NCBI GenBank assembly: GCA_002307175.1
Contig: DBTS01000019.1
Coordinates: 1 to 25,621, forward strand
DNA length: 25,621 nucleotides
Origin: Rhodocyclaceae bacterium UBA1310
GTDB lineage: Bacteria; Pseudomonadota; Gammaproteobacteria; Burkholderiales; Rhodocyclaceae
Direction of reading: 5' to 3'
Below the pieces are notes generated by a model, which was not told where the DNA came from, ran no database searches, and was given only the letters and a program-made list of their open reading frames with translations. Shown here piece by piece: positions 1 to 7,950 of this stretch. The number at the start of each line of letters is the position of its first letter. Position 1 is the first letter of the stretch. The translations under genes and the position numbers were made by a program.

Positions 1-45
1 TCCTAGATCCTCTCCTAGATCCAGGGGGGAATCCTCGCGAGGATT
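1..45. repeat. 12-bp direct repeats and 16-bp palindrome inside the phage replication gene
   Basis: Positions 1-22 contain nearly two copies of the 12-mer TCCTAGATCCTC, and more may lie beyond the edge. Positions 30-45 are the perfect palindrome AATCCTCGCGAGGATT, followed by a second TCGCGAG at 45-51. The DNA encodes the hydrophilic linker after the putative DNA-binding domain. Lambdoid phages carry their replication origin at this place within the O gene, so an embedded origin is possible but unproven. Confidence 0.5.
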
Positions 46-396
46 CGCGAGAGGCAAAATTTTTTGGCTGTTTTCGGGGAAACGCGAAGCCGTGGGGTGA
101 TCGATTTTCTGATGTTTTCGCCACTGGCAGATTTCGATGTAGTGGTGCCCATCCGCCTGGTAGCGGGCGATGCAGCCCTCCTGCACCAACTCGTCGAGCC
201 AGGCTTCGACATTCTCACCGGCGTCGTCGTCACACGGGAACAGCAGGTTGGCGACAAGCCTGGGGTGGCCTCTGAGGCGCCCGGCGTCGTCGGCCATGGT
301 CCACAGCAGGATGAAGGTGAGGCGTGCATCGCGTGAGATGCGACCCATGCTTTCGGATTGCGGGAATTCCGGTTTGATCGTGCGGATGCGCCCCAT
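1..396 (-). CDS. Phage replication-type protein, N-terminal part (cut by window edge)
   Basis: The frame is open from the ATG at 396 to the window edge (132 codons), so the gene continues to the left. A good ribosome binding site (GGGGAGA) precedes the ATG. The protein begins MGRIRTIKPEFP, followed by SRDARLTFILLW, ADDAGRLRG and a WRKHQKIDHPT segment. This pattern is typical of prophage proteins that occupy the position of replication initiators (winged-helix, O/DnaD-like N-termini). After residue 113 the sequence becomes a polar, repeated Asp-Leu-Gly-Glu linker, encoded by repeat-rich DNA. A prophage or its remnant probably lies to the left. The family assignment rests on remembered sequence pattern; the exact role (initiator or helicase loader) is inferred. 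Overlapping plus-strand frames are shadows. Confidence 0.75.
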   Translation of the reverse strand, partial: MGRIRTIKPEFPQSESMGRISRDARLTFILLWTMADDAGRLRGHPRLVANLLFPCDDDAGENVEAWLDELVQEGCIARYQADGHHYIEICQWRKHQKIDHPTASRFPENSQKILPLANPREDSPLDLGEDLG

Positions 397-585
397 CTCG
401 TCTCCCCTTGTTCACCCGGCGTGCGGTGTGAACGGTACGTTGTGATTCCAGCGTGGAACCACCGGGGATGATTGATCCTATCGGGTTTGTCTGCATGCCC
501 TACAGGGGGCGTGTTGCTTCACAAGCGTATGGTTTACTGCCGCAAGCATCAGGTTCGGGCAGCGCGGCTCATTATGCCGAAGCCC

Positions 586-1410
586 TTACAGGCGGCTTCC
601 TGATCTATTGATCGGGGAAGGTTGATGCGGATCTTCCGGCAGTTCGACGGTCCTGACCGTATAGGCTCTTACGCCACGCTCATTCTGAATAAGCTCCGGA
701 ATCCGCAAGCCGTAATCCAGCAGGTAATAATAGGCGTTGCGGCTTTCCATCAGACTGTTTTCGATGTAAATCTCGCAGATGTACGGAATGGCTTCCCCCG
801 TAAGTTTCGGGTGGATTTTGATGGCCGCTATCGGATCTTTCGAGGAGCACTTGAACTGTCTCTTGATCGGCACGAGAAGTGGTGAGACATTGCTGAAAAA
901 CTCGCCCAGTGTGGCGAACTGGATATCTGCATTGAACTTCGCGTTTTGTTCCGGAGGCAGCAGCATGCCATTCATGCTCCGGATATCACGAACGGTGGTC
1001 AGGTCGCCAGCCTTATGTCTGGAAGGATAGGCTTCTTCTTCAATTAGATTGAAAGGGCCATATTCCAGATTGAACTCATAGAGTACCGTGATGCCGTTCT
1101 GCCGACCGTCCACAAAGGTTTGGACCAGGCCGTTATCGCGTACATTGTAGGAATAGTTCAGATCATACCGGCCACCAAATCCGCGGTCGTTCACATTCAT
1201 TTCGTAGTTGATACGTACGCTGCGAACGGTTTCCGTACTCGCCTGCAGATGCAGGTCTTTCATCACCGAGGAAGGCAGGCGGGATTCTGTCAGCGCCTGA
1301 TGCGCGTAGGCGTTCGGGTCTTCCAGCATGGCCTTGACCGGGTCACCAGAGCACCCTGTCATTACTGCTGCCAAAGTAGCCAGCACCATAAATCCCAATT
1401 CACGCGGCAT
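586..1410 (-). CDS. Putative lipoprotein of unknown function
   Basis: The 274-residue product starts at the ATG at 1410, behind an AGAGGAAA ribosome binding site. Its N-terminus is a short hydrophobic signal ending in a lipobox-like VMTGC, with Cys20 as the predicted lipidated residue. The mature part is rich in Tyr, Asn and Arg, has no transmembrane segment, and carries two cysteines around residues 190-215. I do not recognise a family. Export to the inner or outer membrane by the lipoprotein pathway is inferred. It stands alone: the 189 bp to the left separate it from the phage gene, and about 240 bp on its upstream side separate it from the terminator of the pectate lyase. That upstream stretch is AT-rich and probably holds its promoter. 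Confidence 0.7.
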   Translation of the reverse strand: MPRELGFMVLATLAAVMTGCSGDPVKAMLEDPNAYAHQALTESRLPSSVMKDLHLQASTETVRSVRINYEMNVNDRGFGGRYDLNYSYNVRDNGLVQTFVDGRQNGITVLYEFNLEYGPFNLIEEEAYPSRHKAGDLTTVRDIRSMNGMLLPPEQNAKFNADIQFATLGEFFSNVSPLLVPIKRQFKCSSKDPIAAIKIHPKLTGEAIPYICEIYIENSLMESRNAYYYLLDYGLRIPELIQNERGVRAYTVRTVELPEDPHQPSPINRSGSRL

Positions 1411-1651
1411 GTTTTTCCTCTTGCTACAGATTAAATTCGCCCCTTCAAATCCATTGAATTGGGGGTGTCAATTATATTGAATTCAGTTATTTTTACCGAG
1501 TTTATCATGTCGGCGGAAATGCAAAAAAATATCGTGTATACCGGGAATTTGATAACGCCGGAATTTTCAAAGCGGCAAGGGATTGGTTACGGCGTTGCTG
1601 TGCGTCTTTGCCGCAAATCTGCACTGTCTGTGTCGGCGCAAATTTATCAAT

Positions 1652-1679
1652 AAAAAGCCCGGGAGATTGGCCCGGGCTT
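1652..1679 (-). terminator. Rho-independent terminator of the pectate lyase gene
   Basis: AAGCCCGGG (1655-1663) pairs perfectly with CCCGGGCTT (1671-1679) across a 7-nt loop. Read on the minus strand the hairpin is followed by a T run. It lies about 30 bp after the stop codon of the pectate lyase, so it ends that transcript. Confidence 0.85.
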
Positions 1680-1706
1680 GGTACTACACGCTGTATCCGG
1701 TGAAGA

Positions 1707-2963
1707 TCAGTACGTCCAGCTTTCCTGGATGCGGTTCACAGGTGCTGGATCAGGCCCGTTTCCTGGGGCGATGCCGGTCTTCTTGCTGCCGCCGGTCTTG
1801 TCGATGGCGGTGATATCGGTGGCGCTGACATCGCAGTTCACCGTATTCCATTCATCGCCAGCGTCGCCTGATGAGCCGTTGTGATCCACGACCCCCTTGA
1901 AGGTATGGCAAACCTCGATTTCACCGTTCCAGCGCAAGACCAGCAGATTACGCAGGGTGGCGACGTCATGTGGCGTGGCGTTGGTGTAGGAGCTGTTGAC
2001 GCCGACGATGGTCTGGTGGTTGTGGATGCGCGAGTTTTCGATGATCACTGTGCGCGGCCCTTTGTTGCCTGTGCAGTCGCCGCAGGAGCGATAGAACTTG
2101 CCGCCCTTGGACTTCCAGTTGTCGGCCACGAAACGCGAGATGTGGAGCGTGCCCTGCCCGTTGTGCTGGAAGGTCTTGTCGGTGCCGAGGAAGGAGCCGC
2201 CGCAATCCACGCGCATGGTGGTACCGGAAGCGCCGAGTGCGGTGGCCGCATCTTCACCCACGTCTTCCCACCAGACGTTGTAGACCGAGCAGTTGGCGAG
2301 GCAATGCACACCGTCGGCTGCCAGATTGCCGATCACCACATTGCGCAGGCTGGCGCCGTCTTCCAGCTCGAATACCGGAGGTTGCCCTTCGGACTGGCTG
2401 CCGCCGGAAAGCTGGAAGCGCTTGCCGCCGCCATCGTAGGTAGTGCCTGCGGGGACGACGATCTTGGCTGTCAGCGGTACCGTGTCGCTTGGGGCAACGT
2501 AGCTCGGGCAGCCCGGCCATGCCGGCAGGGTGACGTTGGCACTGCCACCCGAAGAGGCTGAACTGGAGGATGTGCTGGATTTGGAGCTGCTGGAAGAAGA
2601 ACTACTGGATTTTGAGCTGCTCGACGATGCGGCACTCGATGATGAAGATGCGGCGCTACTACTCGCCGTGGAGCTGCTGGAGGCACTGGAAGAGGTGCTG
2701 CTGCTCGGGATTGAGCATTCATTGACGCCGCCGGAGACGCGCGTGCCCGTGCCAAAGGTGGCTTCGCTGCAAACAAAGCTGCCACTCAGCACCAGATAGG
2801 TGAATTTGTCGGAGCGGCCAAAGGCCACCGTAGTGTTGGCCGCCACGGTACAGGTGGCGTATTCCGTGCACAGGGCGGTGTAGCCGGAAGGCCGGTTGGC
2901 GGCGCTGGCGTCATACGCCGTACTGGCTAGTAGCGCCAGCAACGCAAGGTGTTTGATTTGCAT
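1707..2963 (-). CDS. Secreted pectate lyase, polysaccharide lyase family 3, with polyserine linker
   Basis: The start is the ATG at 2963, with GGAGGAAA just upstream; a longer frame to 3080 lacks a signal sequence. The 418-residue product has a signal peptide (1-21, cleavage after DASA), a small Cys-containing domain (about 25-85, with VAFGR and SGSFVC) of the type seen in secreted carbohydrate-active enzymes, a nearly pure Ser/Ala linker (86-140), and a catalytic domain (about 145-400). The catalytic part shows family 3 landmarks: WWEDVGEDA (231-239), DKTFQHNGQGT (262-272) and FYRSCGDC (290-297), the acidic residues being consistent with calcium binding. The expected activity is calcium-dependent beta-elimination of polygalacturonate outside the cell. 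Galacturonate products fit the ExuT-like transporter at the other end of the window, although the two genes are 20 kb apart. Confidence 0.9.
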   Translation of the reverse strand: MQIKHLALLALLASTAYDASAANRPSGYTALCTEYATCTVAANTTVAFGRSDKFTYLVLSGSFVCSEATFGTGTRVSGGVNECSIPSSSTSSSASSSSTASSSAASSSSSAASSSSSKSSSSSSSSSKSSTSSSSASSGGSANVTLPAWPGCPSYVAPSDTVPLTAKIVVPAGTTYDGGGKRFQLSGGSQSEGQPPVFELEDGASLRNVVIGNLAADGVHCLANCSVYNVWWEDVGEDAATALGASGTTMRVDCGGSFLGTDKTFQHNGQGTLHISRFVADNWKSKGGKFYRSCGDCTGNKGPRTVIIENSRIHNHQTIVGVNSSYTNATPHDVATLRNLLVLRWNGEIEVCHTFKGVVDHNGSSGDAGDEWNTVNCDVSATDITAIDKTGGSKKTGIAPGNGPDPAPVNRIQESWTY

Positions 2964-3352
2964 CGAGGTTTCCTCCACTGGTGTTTCAATTGAACTGCGA
3001 TAAAGGCGATTGCCACCTGCAGGCTTCGAACAGGCTGCGTTGATGGCTGATGCACAACAGTTGCAATACAGGGGAAGCACTTCAGTTGCAGGGCACGACA
3101 GACATGGTGAGCTGTGCGCCGACAGCTTCTACAGGGTATCGGTATCCGGAAAGCGTAGGAACGGGCCTCTGATGTCCGATAAACGACAGGTCGCGTCGCA
3201 TGTTACTCGTAGGACTGAGGCTTTCCAATGTGGACATAGGGGAAAGCCGGGTGGACAGACGCTTGATAGCAAAGATCGTCACCTGGAGGGTTTCTGGTTA
3301 TTTTGGCATGTCTGATGCTTAAAAAATAAAAAATATAAACAGTGAGGGTTTC
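2964..3352. other. Divergent intergenic region
   Basis: This 389-bp stretch separates the divergent pectate lyase and acetyltransferase genes and must hold both promoters. The last 40 bp before the acetyltransferase are very A-rich (around 3319-3340). Short frames on either strand here lack ribosome binding sites and recognisable proteins. I see no clear operator. Confidence 0.5.
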
Positions 3353-3853
3353 ATGACAACACCAGCCATACGCACGATGCTGGAGACCGACTGGTCAGAG
3401 GTCAGTGCGATTTATTTCGAGGGCATGCAGGGTGGAAATGCCACATTCCAGCAACAGATCCCGGCCTGGGAAGACTGGAATCGCGGGCATCTGCAGGAAT
3501 TGCGTTTCGTGGCCGTGGATGCTCACAATGCAGTGCTCGGCTGGGTGGCGGTGTCTCCGTATTCCAGCCGCCCGGTGTATCGTGGCGTGGTGGAACTCAG
3601 TATCTATGTCAGTTCCCGTGCCCAGCGCAGTGGTGTTGGGGATGCCCTGATGCAGCATCTGGTGGAGCAATCCGAACTGCTGGGGTTCTGGACGCTGTAC
3701 ACCGGAATTTTTCCCGAAAATGCGGGCAGCGTACGCCTGCACCAGAAGCACGGTTTCCAGCTGGTGGGGCGGCGTGAGCGCATCGGCCAGCTCCGGGGCG
3801 TGTGGCGAGATGTGTGCCTGTATGAGCGCCGCAGCAAGGTGGCCGGGTGCTGA
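3353..3853 (+). CDS. GNAT family N-acetyltransferase (phosphinothricin/amino-acid acetyltransferase type)
   Basis: The 166-residue product starts at an ATG preceded by GTGAGGG. It is a single GNAT domain: an N-terminal IRTMLETDW strand-helix, GNATFQ (28-33) typical of the Pat/MnaT subgroup, the acetyl-CoA pyrophosphate loop QRSGVG (91-96), FPENAGSVRLHQKHGF (120-135), and WRDVCLYER near the end. Members of this subgroup move acetyl from acetyl-CoA to the amino group of small molecules such as phosphinothricin or methionine derivatives. The substrate here is unknown. The next gene follows after 56 bp on the same strand, so the two may be co-transcribed. Confidence 0.88.
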   Translation: MTTPAIRTMLETDWSEVSAIYFEGMQGGNATFQQQIPAWEDWNRGHLQELRFVAVDAHNAVLGWVAVSPYSSRPVYRGVVELSIYVSSRAQRSGVGDALMQHLVEQSELLGFWTLYTGIFPENAGSVRLHQKHGFQLVGRRERIGQLRGVWRDVCLYERRSKVAGC

Positions 3854-3909
3854 AGGGGAGACGTTCGCCCCTGTTTTGGCGACAATAATTTTTGAAGAAT
3901 GAGTGAAAT

Positions 3910-4731
3910 ATGCGCGGCACATGCCTGTGCGGAGCAATCGAATACGAAGCTGATCAGCTGGATTCACCCATTGAGCACTGCTCATGCCGAACCTGTCGCA
4001 AGGCGCATGCCGCCGCCTTCAATTCTGCCGCAGCGGTGTGCCACGAGCATTTCCGGTGGATACGCGGGCAGGAACTGCTGAGGGGGTATGCTTCCTCTCC
4101 GGGAAAAAACCGCTGGTTCTGCTCGCGATGTGGTTCCCATCTTGTTGCCCAGGTTGAAGGCCGGGAATATCTGATCCTGCGGGTGGCCACGCTGGATGAT
4201 GATCCGGGGCAAAGCCCGGCCATGCAAATCTGGGCGTCGCACGAAGTGCCCTGGCTGAAATACGGGCCGCATGTTGCGGCCTACCCCGAATGGGAGCCGG
4301 GGCATCAGTCTGCGTATGTCTTTGTGTATGGCACGCTGAAGGAAGGTTTCCCGAATTCCACTATCAATACCGGCACGCGGCTCCCAGGCCTGTTTGTCAC
4401 AGCGGAGCGCTTTCCTTTCTATCTGGTTGGCGAACGCCATTCACCGTGGCTGATTCATCAACCGGGCCAGGGTGAGCAGGTGATCGGGCAGGTGTTTGAG
4501 GTGGGCCCGGCGGTGTTTGAACGCATGGATGCGCTTGAGCGGGTGCATGAGCCCGACGGCTACCGGCGCGTGCAGGTGGAGGTCCGCCAGCAGGGCGAAG
4601 ATGGTGCTGGGCCGTTGTCTGTCTTTGCTTATCTGAAAGATCCTGATGCCTTGCCGGGCGCTGATATCCGGCAAGGTCCGCTGGCCGAGTACACGCTCGA
4701 ACATGCGGTGCTGTACCAGAAACGCAACTGA
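3910..4731 (+). CDS. Fusion of GFA-type zinc domain and gamma-glutamylcyclotransferase-like domain
   Basis: The 273-residue protein has two domains. Residues 1-128 form a Gfa/CENP-V domain with all seven usual zinc-binding cysteines (Cys5, Cys7, Cys24, Cys26, Cys29, Cys71, Cys74). Residues 136-262 form a gamma-glutamylcyclotransferase/AIG2-like domain: VFVYGTLK (137-144) supplies the substrate loop, and Asp207-x-x-Glu210 sits where the catalytic Glu of gamma-glutamylamine cyclotransferases lies. GFA proteins are linked to glutathione adducts, and the second domain opens gamma-glutamyl bonds, so a joint role in glutathione-conjugate or gamma-glutamylamine metabolism is an inference. The domains are fused in frame with no sign of a sequencing join. 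The ribosome binding site is weak (GAAGAATGAG), and translation may depend on the acetyltransferase upstream. Confidence 0.85.
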   Translation: MRGTCLCGAIEYEADQLDSPIEHCSCRTCRKAHAAAFNSAAAVCHEHFRWIRGQELLRGYASSPGKNRWFCSRCGSHLVAQVEGREYLILRVATLDDDPGQSPAMQIWASHEVPWLKYGPHVAAYPEWEPGHQSAYVFVYGTLKEGFPNSTINTGTRLPGLFVTAERFPFYLVGERHSPWLIHQPGQGEQVIGQVFEVGPAVFERMDALERVHEPDGYRRVQVEVRQQGEDGAGPLSVFAYLKDPDALPGADIRQGPLAEYTLEHAVLYQKRN

Positions 4732-4818
4732 ATCCGGGCCCAGCCAAAGCGGCAGGGCAAGCTGCTCATTCACAGCGCTCCATGCGCTTATTCTGCAGAT
4801 GCTCCTAGGTAAGTTCGC

Positions 4819-5757
4819 CTAGTAACCGCGCTGTAGATCAATCCCCTGCAGGGCTCCGCCCTGCTCGCAAGACACGATCTTCGCCGCAATCTGTTCAGCG
4901 CTTTCAGCTATCAGCGTGCGCGCCGAGATATGCGGAGTGATTTCGATCTGCGGGTGATGCCAGAAAGGGTGTGTGGCGGGCAGTGGCTCTTCGCGGAAGA
5001 CATCGAGGGCGGCGCGTTCAAGCTGGCCGGCTGCCAGTGCGGCGAGCAGATCGTCGTCCTGCACATGCGCGCCGCGTGCCAGGTTGACGATATAGCTGCC
5101 TCGCTGCATGTGGCTGAAGAATGCAGCGTTCAGGATATTTTCTGTTTCAGGGGTGTTTGGCAACAGGTTGATGACGAGATTGGCGCCCGTTGCAAATGCC
5201 GCAAGCGCATCCGTGCCGGTGAAGCTGGCGATACCCAGAATGGTTTTCGGGCTGCGGCTATAGATGCGCACTGCAAACCCCAGCGCCTGGAGGGCCAGCG
5301 CCACCGGTTGCCCGAGCTGGCCAGCACCCAGCACGCCCACCACAAAGTCTGCCGGGGCTGGCGTCTCAAATGGCTGCCACACACCCTGCCGGGCCAGGGC
5401 TTCGTACTCATGGAAGCGGCGCAGGTAGCGCAGCGCGCAGTAGACCGAGTATTCAACCATTTGCCGGGCCATGCCGGCATCTTCCAGGCGGATGACCGGC
5501 ACCTGTTCAGCCAGCGAACCGGGATTGGCGCGCACCACCTTGAGCAGGGCATCAACGCCTGCACCCAGATTGAAGATGGCTTTCACCCCTGCCCTTGCCT
5601 GCAGCGCTTCGAACTGCTCTTTCCAGTAGAGCACATAGTCTGCCGGGGCGCCGTCGCCGGGGAGCCAGATACGGATCTGCGCCTGCGGCAGGTGCTGTGC
5701 CAAGGCTGTCTGCCAGGCTTTGAGATCCACGCCTTGTGCGGCCAGGAGGATTTTCAT
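4819..5757 (-). CDS. ghrA: Glyoxylate/hydroxypyruvate reductase A
   Basis: The 312-residue product belongs to the D-2-hydroxyacid dehydrogenase family and has the length of E. coli GhrA. The nucleotide-binding loop is GAGQLGQ (144-150). The catalytic triad is visible: Arg228 in NLARG, Glu257 in FREEPLP, and His276 in TPHIS. The enzyme should reduce glyoxylate to glycolate and hydroxypyruvate to glycerate with NADPH in the cytoplasm. It is convergent with the GFA fusion gene; the 87 bp between their stops hold only a short CTAGG/CCTAG dyad. The closely related alternative is another hydroxyacid dehydrogenase of the same subgroup. Confidence 0.88.
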   Translation of the reverse strand: MKILLAAQGVDLKAWQTALAQHLPQAQIRIWLPGDGAPADYVLYWKEQFEALQARAGVKAIFNLGAGVDALLKVVRANPGSLAEQVPVIRLEDAGMARQMVEYSVYCALRYLRRFHEYEALARQGVWQPFETPAPADFVVGVLGAGQLGQPVALALQALGFAVRIYSRSPKTILGIASFTGTDALAAFATGANLVINLLPNTPETENILNAAFFSHMQRGSYIVNLARGAHVQDDDLLAALAAGQLERAALDVFREEPLPATHPFWHHPQIEITPHISARTLIAESAEQIAAKIVSCEQGGALQGIDLQRGY

Positions 5758-6063
5758 TGTGGTTTCCGCGGGAAAGACTTCATGTCACCCGATATCTTAC
5801 TGAAAATCTCGATCATGGGATTTTCAGGCCCGAGGTTGGCAAGGGAAAAATAAGTTTGAAAAAGCCCTTTGGGTACTGTCACTTTTTGCGACTGCCTGCA
5901 CACAGGAGATAACGAGGAGATGACTTGTCTCCTTATCTGGCTGAGCGAGGATCAAGCCCCGAATTTCGCTGGCATTCCTATCGTGAGGAACTGCCACACG
6001 CCGAAATTGCGGGATCGCCGGCGCAATACAGCTTTTCAATCATTTTCTTCGCAGGAGAGCGAA
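5758..6063. promoter_or_regulatory. Divergent intergenic region with a TGAAAATC dyad
   Basis: This 306-bp region lies between the divergent ghrA and thioredoxin-domain genes. It contains the perfect inverted repeat TGAAAATC (5801-5808) and GATTTTCA (5819-5826) with a 10-bp spacer, placed 44 bp upstream of ghrA, where a regulator could act. The thioredoxin frame could be extended to 5869, but that extension has no protein-like character. No RNA gene is seen. Confidence 0.4.
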
Positions 6064-7344
6064 ATGAATGCAGAACGGATTGCGGATGAGATTGAGCTTG
6101 AGATCGAGCCTGCAGATTTCGAGGCGCGCCTGAAGCACGGCGAGCGGCTGCTCATCAGTTTTGGGGCCACCTGGTGCGGGCCGTGCAAACAGCTGCTGCC
6201 AACGCTGCGGCAACTGGCTGCGGCGTTCACCGGGGATGTTGGCGTGGGGCGGATTGAAACGGATCTTCATCCCGGCGCGGGGGAAGCCTGGAAGATCGCT
6301 GCCTACCCTACGCTGGTGCTGTTTGCCAACGGCAAGGAACAGGCAAGGCTGACGGGTTTGCAGACCCTGGGATTTCTCAGGGATTGGGTGGCGCGCAAGC
6401 TGCCGCCGCAGGTGCCGACAGGCGGGCTTTCGAAACTCCGCCCGGATTGGGGCGCCTTCTATGGCAACACAATGCTGCACGAGAGCCTGTTTGCCGGGTT
6501 GCGCCAGCTTGCTGCCGAGGGAAAACTTGCGCGGCGCCAGCGGCCCGGCTGGTATGGCGAGGCAGGCTCAATCTCGGGGGCGCTGGTGCGCAGCTCGAAT
6601 CCCATCGTATTTGAGCGCATCACCGGCCTGCCCTATAGCTTTGCTGCGGCACTCGAACTGATCGGTACGGAGAGCGCAGCCGAGTTGCAGCAACTGGCGA
6701 AGGCGCTGGAGGTAGACCTCGATGCGGCTGAAATCTACCTGCGCCTGCTGAGCGCCTGGTTGGGCGACGAGGCCGAGCGCTGGGCAGAGTTCATTCCGGT
6801 TGAGCTAGACGCGCTGCGGCAGCGCTGGCTGGCCGCCATGCAAACGCTGTTCGACGGTGGCAGCGTGGAGGAGGATGTCTGGAAGGCTATCCACGCAGAG
6901 GCCACCCTGCAAGCGAAGGCCCTCCACGAGACCCAGACTGGCCTCTGGCTGGGGCGTCTGATTGCCGATGTTTCTCCGCCGCCGGCACTGGAAGCGCCGT
7001 CGGACAGGTATGCCCGGCAGGATTACCTGGTGTTGAGGCTGCGCTACAGCCTGAGTCAGTGGCAGGCCGGGGTCACGGCAGAGTGTCTGGCGCTGGACCA
7101 GAAGGTGCATGAGTGGTTTCTCGGCCAATGGTCCCCAGAGGCCTATCAGGCCTTGCCGGAAGAGGAGAAAAGTGCCGCGCACCGCCGCCTGAACGAAGCC
7201 TTTGCCGGGCAGTTTGCGGCACGCGATGCGTTTGAAGTGTTGCGCAAGCAAGCTCATCAGGCGTGCAATGCACGCCTGCTTGCCCATCTGGTCCGGCTCC
7301 TGGGGGCTTGCCCGAAAATTCAGACCAATCCCGCAGACATCTGA
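6064..7344 (+). CDS. Thioredoxin-domain protein with a long uncharacterised C-terminal region
   Basis: The start is the ATG at 6064 behind GGAGAG, giving 426 residues; an upstream extension to 5869 was rejected. Residues 8-112 form a thioredoxin fold with the intact active site Trp37-Cys38-Gly-Pro-Cys41 and the cis-proline in AYPTLVLF (Pro82). There is no signal peptide, so it should act in the cytoplasm as a disulfide reductase or redox partner. The remaining 310 residues are Leu-, Ala- and Glu-rich, predicted to be helical, and match no domain I recognise. The stop codon directly abuts the stop of the next, convergent gene. Confidence 0.8.
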   Translation: MNAERIADEIELEIEPADFEARLKHGERLLISFGATWCGPCKQLLPTLRQLAAAFTGDVGVGRIETDLHPGAGEAWKIAAYPTLVLFANGKEQARLTGLQTLGFLRDWVARKLPPQVPTGGLSKLRPDWGAFYGNTMLHESLFAGLRQLAAEGKLARRQRPGWYGEAGSISGALVRSSNPIVFERITGLPYSFAAALELIGTESAAELQQLAKALEVDLDAAEIYLRLLSAWLGDEAERWAEFIPVELDALRQRWLAAMQTLFDGGSVEEDVWKAIHAEATLQAKALHETQTGLWLGRLIADVSPPPALEAPSDRYARQDYLVLRLRYSLSQWQAGVTAECLALDQKVHEWFLGQWSPEAYQALPEEEKSAAHRRLNEAFAGQFAARDAFEVLRKQAHQACNARLLAHLVRLLGACPKIQTNPADI

Positions 7345-7584
7345 TCAGATCGCAGCATCCACCGTGCAGATGACAAAGTCTGCACGGTAGGGGCTTTCCT
7401 GCAGGGTACGGGAAAACTCGACGATCCAGTCCTTGTCGCCAATTGTTTCGAGAAAGCGATCCTTGTAGGGCTCGCTTACGTTGGATAGTGCGAAGGCTTC
7501 GCGGGTGACGCCTGCATCTTCATCGAGCACGTAGCAGTAACGCAGCATGCCGCCCGGCAGTTTGGTGACTTGTTCGCGTGCCAT
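7345..7584 (-). CDS. Small conserved-looking protein of unknown function
   Basis: The 79-residue product starts at an ATG with a strong GGGGAGG site. It is acidic, has no signal or membrane segment, and includes GGMLRYCYVLDED and a FLETIGDKDWIVEFSRTL stretch. I do not recognise the family. Its stop codon directly adjoins the stop of the thioredoxin gene, forming TGATCA at 7342-7347 with no space for a separate terminator. It is divergent from the pnuC operon, with 366 bp between. Confidence 0.6.
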   Translation of the reverse strand: MAREQVTKLPGGMLRYCYVLDEDAGVTREAFALSNVSEPYKDRFLETIGDKDWIVEFSRTLQESPYRADFVICTVDAAI

Positions 7585-7950
7585 GTCAGCCCTCCCCTGT
7601 GTGAAGCCCTGTTTGCAATCTGACTGCGCAGCTGTAGTCCGGGGTTTGCATTACCCGCATGCGCCAACGGCGAGATTGGTCGGATCTCAGGCAAGTCCCC
7701 GGAATTTCTGAACCCACACAGGCAGTGTGCCGGGAAAGCGCGGGCGGTGCAATCACCCTTTCCCCTACCCGGCTATCCGGGCAGGCTGTTTTATCGCCTT
7801 GGCCTGTCGCCGCCCCTGTGACAGGGCGTGCTTGCGGGCGTGCCCAATCCGCTGCTTTGGTCGGCCAGGGCCGACGGCTGGCGGTGGCCAGCTGGCGAAG
7901 GCTGTGTGCCACGGTATCATGACGGTTTCACCTTTGTGTGCCTGTGCCCG
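7585..7950 (+). promoter_or_regulatory. Structured upstream/leader region of the pnuC operon
   Basis: These 366 bp hold the promoters of two divergent genes and several strong hairpins on the pnuC side. GGGAAAG (7732-7738) pairs with CTTTCCC (7758-7764), enclosing a 7-nt one-sided bulge and a GGTG/CACC hairpin with loop CAAT. CCCGG-CTAT-CCGGG follows at 7768-7781. Further on there is GTCGGC-CAGG-GCCGAC (around 7859-7874) and CTGGC-GGTG-GCCAG just after it. No known riboswitch consensus fits. An unrecognised RNA regulator of NAD salvage is possible, but GC-rich DNA folds easily by chance. Confidence 0.35.

Noticed and set aside
1459..1653. 64-codon plus-strand frame between lipoprotein and pectate lyase genes
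   Set aside because: It has no ribosome binding site, runs into the minus-strand terminator, and shows no family character.
7726..7765. Cobalamin riboswitch, suggested by GCCGGGAA and GGTGCAAT
   Set aside because: The conserved CCGCAACTG block and the rest of the core are missing, and the segment pairs as a simple bulged stem.
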